Source: an uncultured Treponema sp.
Lineage (GTDB): Bacteria; Spirochaetota; Spirochaetia; Treponematales; Treponemataceae
Assembly (NCBI GenBank): GCA_937900125.1
Contig: CALCEK010000151.1
Location: forward strand, 1 to 7,689
Direction of reading: 5' to 3'
DNA: 7,689 nt
The translations under genes and the position numbers were made by a program. Positions 6,898 through 7,689 of the stretch are shown in pieces (within the stretch, counting starts at the first letter, position 1; every line of letters begins with the position of its first letter). The notes below the pieces were generated by a model that saw only the letters and a program-made list of their open reading frames with translations, searched no databases and had not been told where the DNA came from.

Positions 6898-7475
6898 AGC
6901 TTTTTCTCCCTATTAGAATATGCTTTGCAGATGACAGGAATCGCTGTTCCCTTAGCCAACTGTTTGCAACATTGTGTGCTACACTCTCTGTAGAGTTTCA
7001 TTTTTTTGCAAGCTTCATCCACGTTACTGTAAACTTGCCAAGATCCCGTATATTTGCTTTTTTTTCCGCCATCTTTTTCAAAAGCCACTACATCAGAAAG
7101 CGGATAGCCCAAAAAAAGACCAATTTCGTGTGGAAAAATTGCTTCGTCATTTGACAATCGAAAAAAAAGTTCAAGCAAAATTGTGTTCCACCCAGAACCT
7201 ACGGGATAACCTTTACTTTTTAGATATTTCATTTGCGGAGAACCGCTTAAAGTTTTGCAGAGTAATTTTCTGTCAAAAGCAAAAAACAGAAACAGATTCT
7301 TTGACCGTTCTATAACTTGAATTTCCCGTCCCATAGCCATAAAATCTTTTGTCCAAGATGAAATTTTATTTTGTTCGCGCAAAAGACAAGATTTAGGAAC
7401 AGAAAAAAGATTTGCAGGCTTAATTCCACACAATGCGGGAGCTGCAAATGAAAGAACTGTTTCGTCAAAACTCAT
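6894..7475 (-). CDS. DUF3793 family protein, function unknown
   Basis: This is a 193-residue soluble protein of unknown function. Recognisable DUF3793 blocks are CGIKPANLFSV (about 16-26), YLKSKGYPVGSGWNTILLE (about 84-102), FPHEIGLFLGYPLSDVVAF (about 114-132) and YTGSWQVYSN (about 142-151). A Cys-rich tail follows, with C165, C169, C170 and C183. No signal peptide or membrane helix is seen. The frame is open to a GTG at 7541, but I chose ATG at 7475 because GGAG (7485-7482 on the minus strand) lies 6 bases upstream. The extra 22 codons would run through a terminator hairpin, and family members as I recall them begin near this point. It overlaps the flavodoxin gene by 4 bases. DUF3793 genes beside flavodoxin genes are a recurring arrangement in anaerobes, as I recall, so a joint role in flavin or iron-related electron transfer is plausible but unproven. 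Confidence 0.85.
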   Translation of the reverse strand: MSFDETVLSFAAPALCGIKPANLFSVPKSCLLREQNKISSWTKDFMAMGREIQVIERSKNLFLFFAFDRKLLCKTLSGSPQMKYLKSKGYPVGSGWNTILLELFFRLSNDEAIFPHEIGLFLGYPLSDVVAFEKDGGKKSKYTGSWQVYSNVDEACKKMKLYRECSTQCCKQLAKGTAIPVICKAYSNREKKL

Positions 7476-7485
7476 TTTGTACTCC

Positions 7486-7549
7486 AAAAAAAAGCTGGGG
7501 TGAAGTTTATTTGTGGCTGTGTAAGGAGAATATTTCTTCACCCCTGCTT
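7486..7549 (-). terminator. Leader intrinsic terminator (probable transcription attenuator) of the DUF3793-flavodoxin operon
   Basis: Read on the minus strand, AAGCAGGGGTGAAG (7549-7536) pairs with CTTCACCCCAGCTT (7505-7492): nine perfect pairs, one A-A mismatch, then four more pairs. A T8 tract (7493-7486, sharing bases with the stem foot) follows. The loop is 30 bases. The ribosome binding site GGAG of the DUF3793 gene begins immediately after the T-run, so this hairpin lies between promoter and gene and should cut transcription unless prevented. A competing hairpin, GUGAAG (7541-7536) with CUUaCAC (7525-7519, one bulge), would use part of the left arm; the loop also holds CUCC complementary to the GGAG site. 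No known riboswitch class was recognised. Confidence 0.8.
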
Positions 7550-7566
7550 AATTACAATTCAAACAA

Positions 7567-7582
7567 GTTAGATGGCACTAAC
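7567..7582. promoter_or_regulatory. Operator-like 16-bp palindrome, downstream copy
   Basis: The site has arms GTTAG and CTAAC, perfectly inverted, around six bases (plus strand ATGGCA). It is 7 bp from the second palindrome, with the same length and arms, giving a 23-bp centre-to-centre distance. It lies just downstream of the expected transcription start of the DUF3793-flavodoxin operon. It is probably a repressor site; the regulator is not encoded in the window. Confidence 0.6.
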
Positions 7583-7589
7583 TTATGAT

Positions 7590-7605
7590 GTTAGCATACG
7601 CTAAC
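7590..7605. promoter_or_regulatory. Operator-like 16-bp palindrome overlapping the -10 box
   Basis: The plus-strand sequence GTTAGCATACGCTAAC has perfect 6-bp arms around a 4-base centre. It covers the whole -10 box (7598-7593) of the minus-strand promoter, the classic place for a repressor. The TTAG/CTAA arms resemble the half-sites of DtxR/IdeR/MntR metal-dependent repressors, but the spacing differs from the DtxR consensus TTAGGTTAGGCTAACCTAA, so the regulator family is only a guess. It does not resemble a Fur box. Confidence 0.68.
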
Positions 7606-7621
7606 AATAAAAAATTGTCAA
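7593..7621 (-). promoter_or_regulatory. Sigma70-type promoter of the DUF3793-flavodoxin operon
   Basis: Read on the minus strand, a perfect -35 box TTGACA (7621-7616) is followed by a 17-base spacer and the -10 box TATGCT (7598-7593; four of six consensus positions). The start of transcription is expected near 7586, giving a leader of about 110 bases before the ATG at 7475. The strong -35, ideal spacing and weak -10 inside a palindrome fit a regulated promoter. Confidence 0.72.
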
Positions 7622-7632
7622 GTACTTTTGAA

Positions 7633-7660
7633 TTTTTTTTTAAGAAAGTATGATTTTTTT
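7633..7660. promoter_or_regulatory. Phased A/T-tracts upstream of the promoter (possible UP element)
   Basis: Two runs, nine T (7633-7641) and seven T (7654-7660) on the plus strand, have centres about 20 bp apart, close to two helical turns. They sit just upstream of the -35 box. Such tracts can bend DNA and serve as contact sites for the RNA polymerase alpha subunit. In AT-rich DNA they may also be chance. Confidence 0.35.
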
Positions 7661-7670
7661 GCATATAAAG

Positions 7671-7689
7671 GACACGCACGGTGTGTGTC
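7671..7689. repeat. Inverted repeat at the window's right edge
   Basis: GACACGCAC (7671-7679) and GTGTGTGTC (7681-7689) are inverted copies around one central base, with one non-complementary position that would be a G-U pair in plus-strand RNA. It might be an operator or part of a terminator for a gene beyond the edge. There is no good T-run on the minus-strand side. The rest of the context is cut off. Confidence 0.35.

Noticed and set aside
7476..7541. N-terminal extension of DUF3793 from the GTG at 7541, or a 22-codon leader peptide
   Set aside because: The GTG sits inside the left arm of the terminator stem and its only AGGGG is directly adjacent, too close for a ribosome binding site. 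The frame runs into the gene without a stop, so it is not a separate peptide. The ATG at 7475 has a well-spaced GGAG.

Overview
The window reads as bacterial chromosome, AT-rich, from a diderm with a TolC-type outer-membrane channel. The mix of genes suggests a host-associated anaerobic spirochaete, most likely Treponema-like. The pointers are a TolC/adaptor/RND efflux operon whose adaptor has no alpha-hairpin (as in Borrelia BesA), a PG0541-type PII-like companion gene, a DUF3793 gene and a short-chain flavodoxin. This assignment is inference; there is no rRNA or other taxonomic marker here. No mobile element, tRNA, rRNA or CRISPR array was seen.

Plus strand, 1-5880: a tightly packed four-gene operon. 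It starts upstream of the window with a TolC-family outer-membrane channel (5' end missing). Next come a membrane-anchored periplasmic adaptor, a roughly 1070-residue RND inner-membrane pump of the hydrophobe/amphiphile efflux type, and a 93-residue PII-like protein of the PG0541 transporter-associated family. Gaps are 15, 9 and 3 bp, each with its own ribosome binding site. A strong hairpin with a T-run ends the operon. Together the first three genes make a complete tripartite export system; the small fourth protein probably senses or modulates it. No local repressor gene is visible, and the operon promoter is outside the window.

Minus strand, 7689-5905: two transcription units converge on that operon. 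The distal one is a two-gene operon: a DUF3793 protein of unknown function followed, with an ATGA start/stop overlap, by a short-chain flavodoxin. It closes with an intrinsic terminator carrying a ten-base T-run. The downstream gene is rnhA (ribonuclease HI), with all catalytic residues present.

The most interesting part is the leader of the DUF3793-flavodoxin operon (7476-7621). It holds a consensus -35 box at 17 bp spacing from a -10 box buried in a 16-bp palindrome. A second 16-bp palindrome of the same architecture lies 7 bp further downstream. A strong intrinsic terminator hairpin then sits just upstream of the ribosome binding site. This looks like two layers of control, a DNA-binding repressor plus transcription attenuation, on a flavodoxin operon that could respond to iron or redox state.
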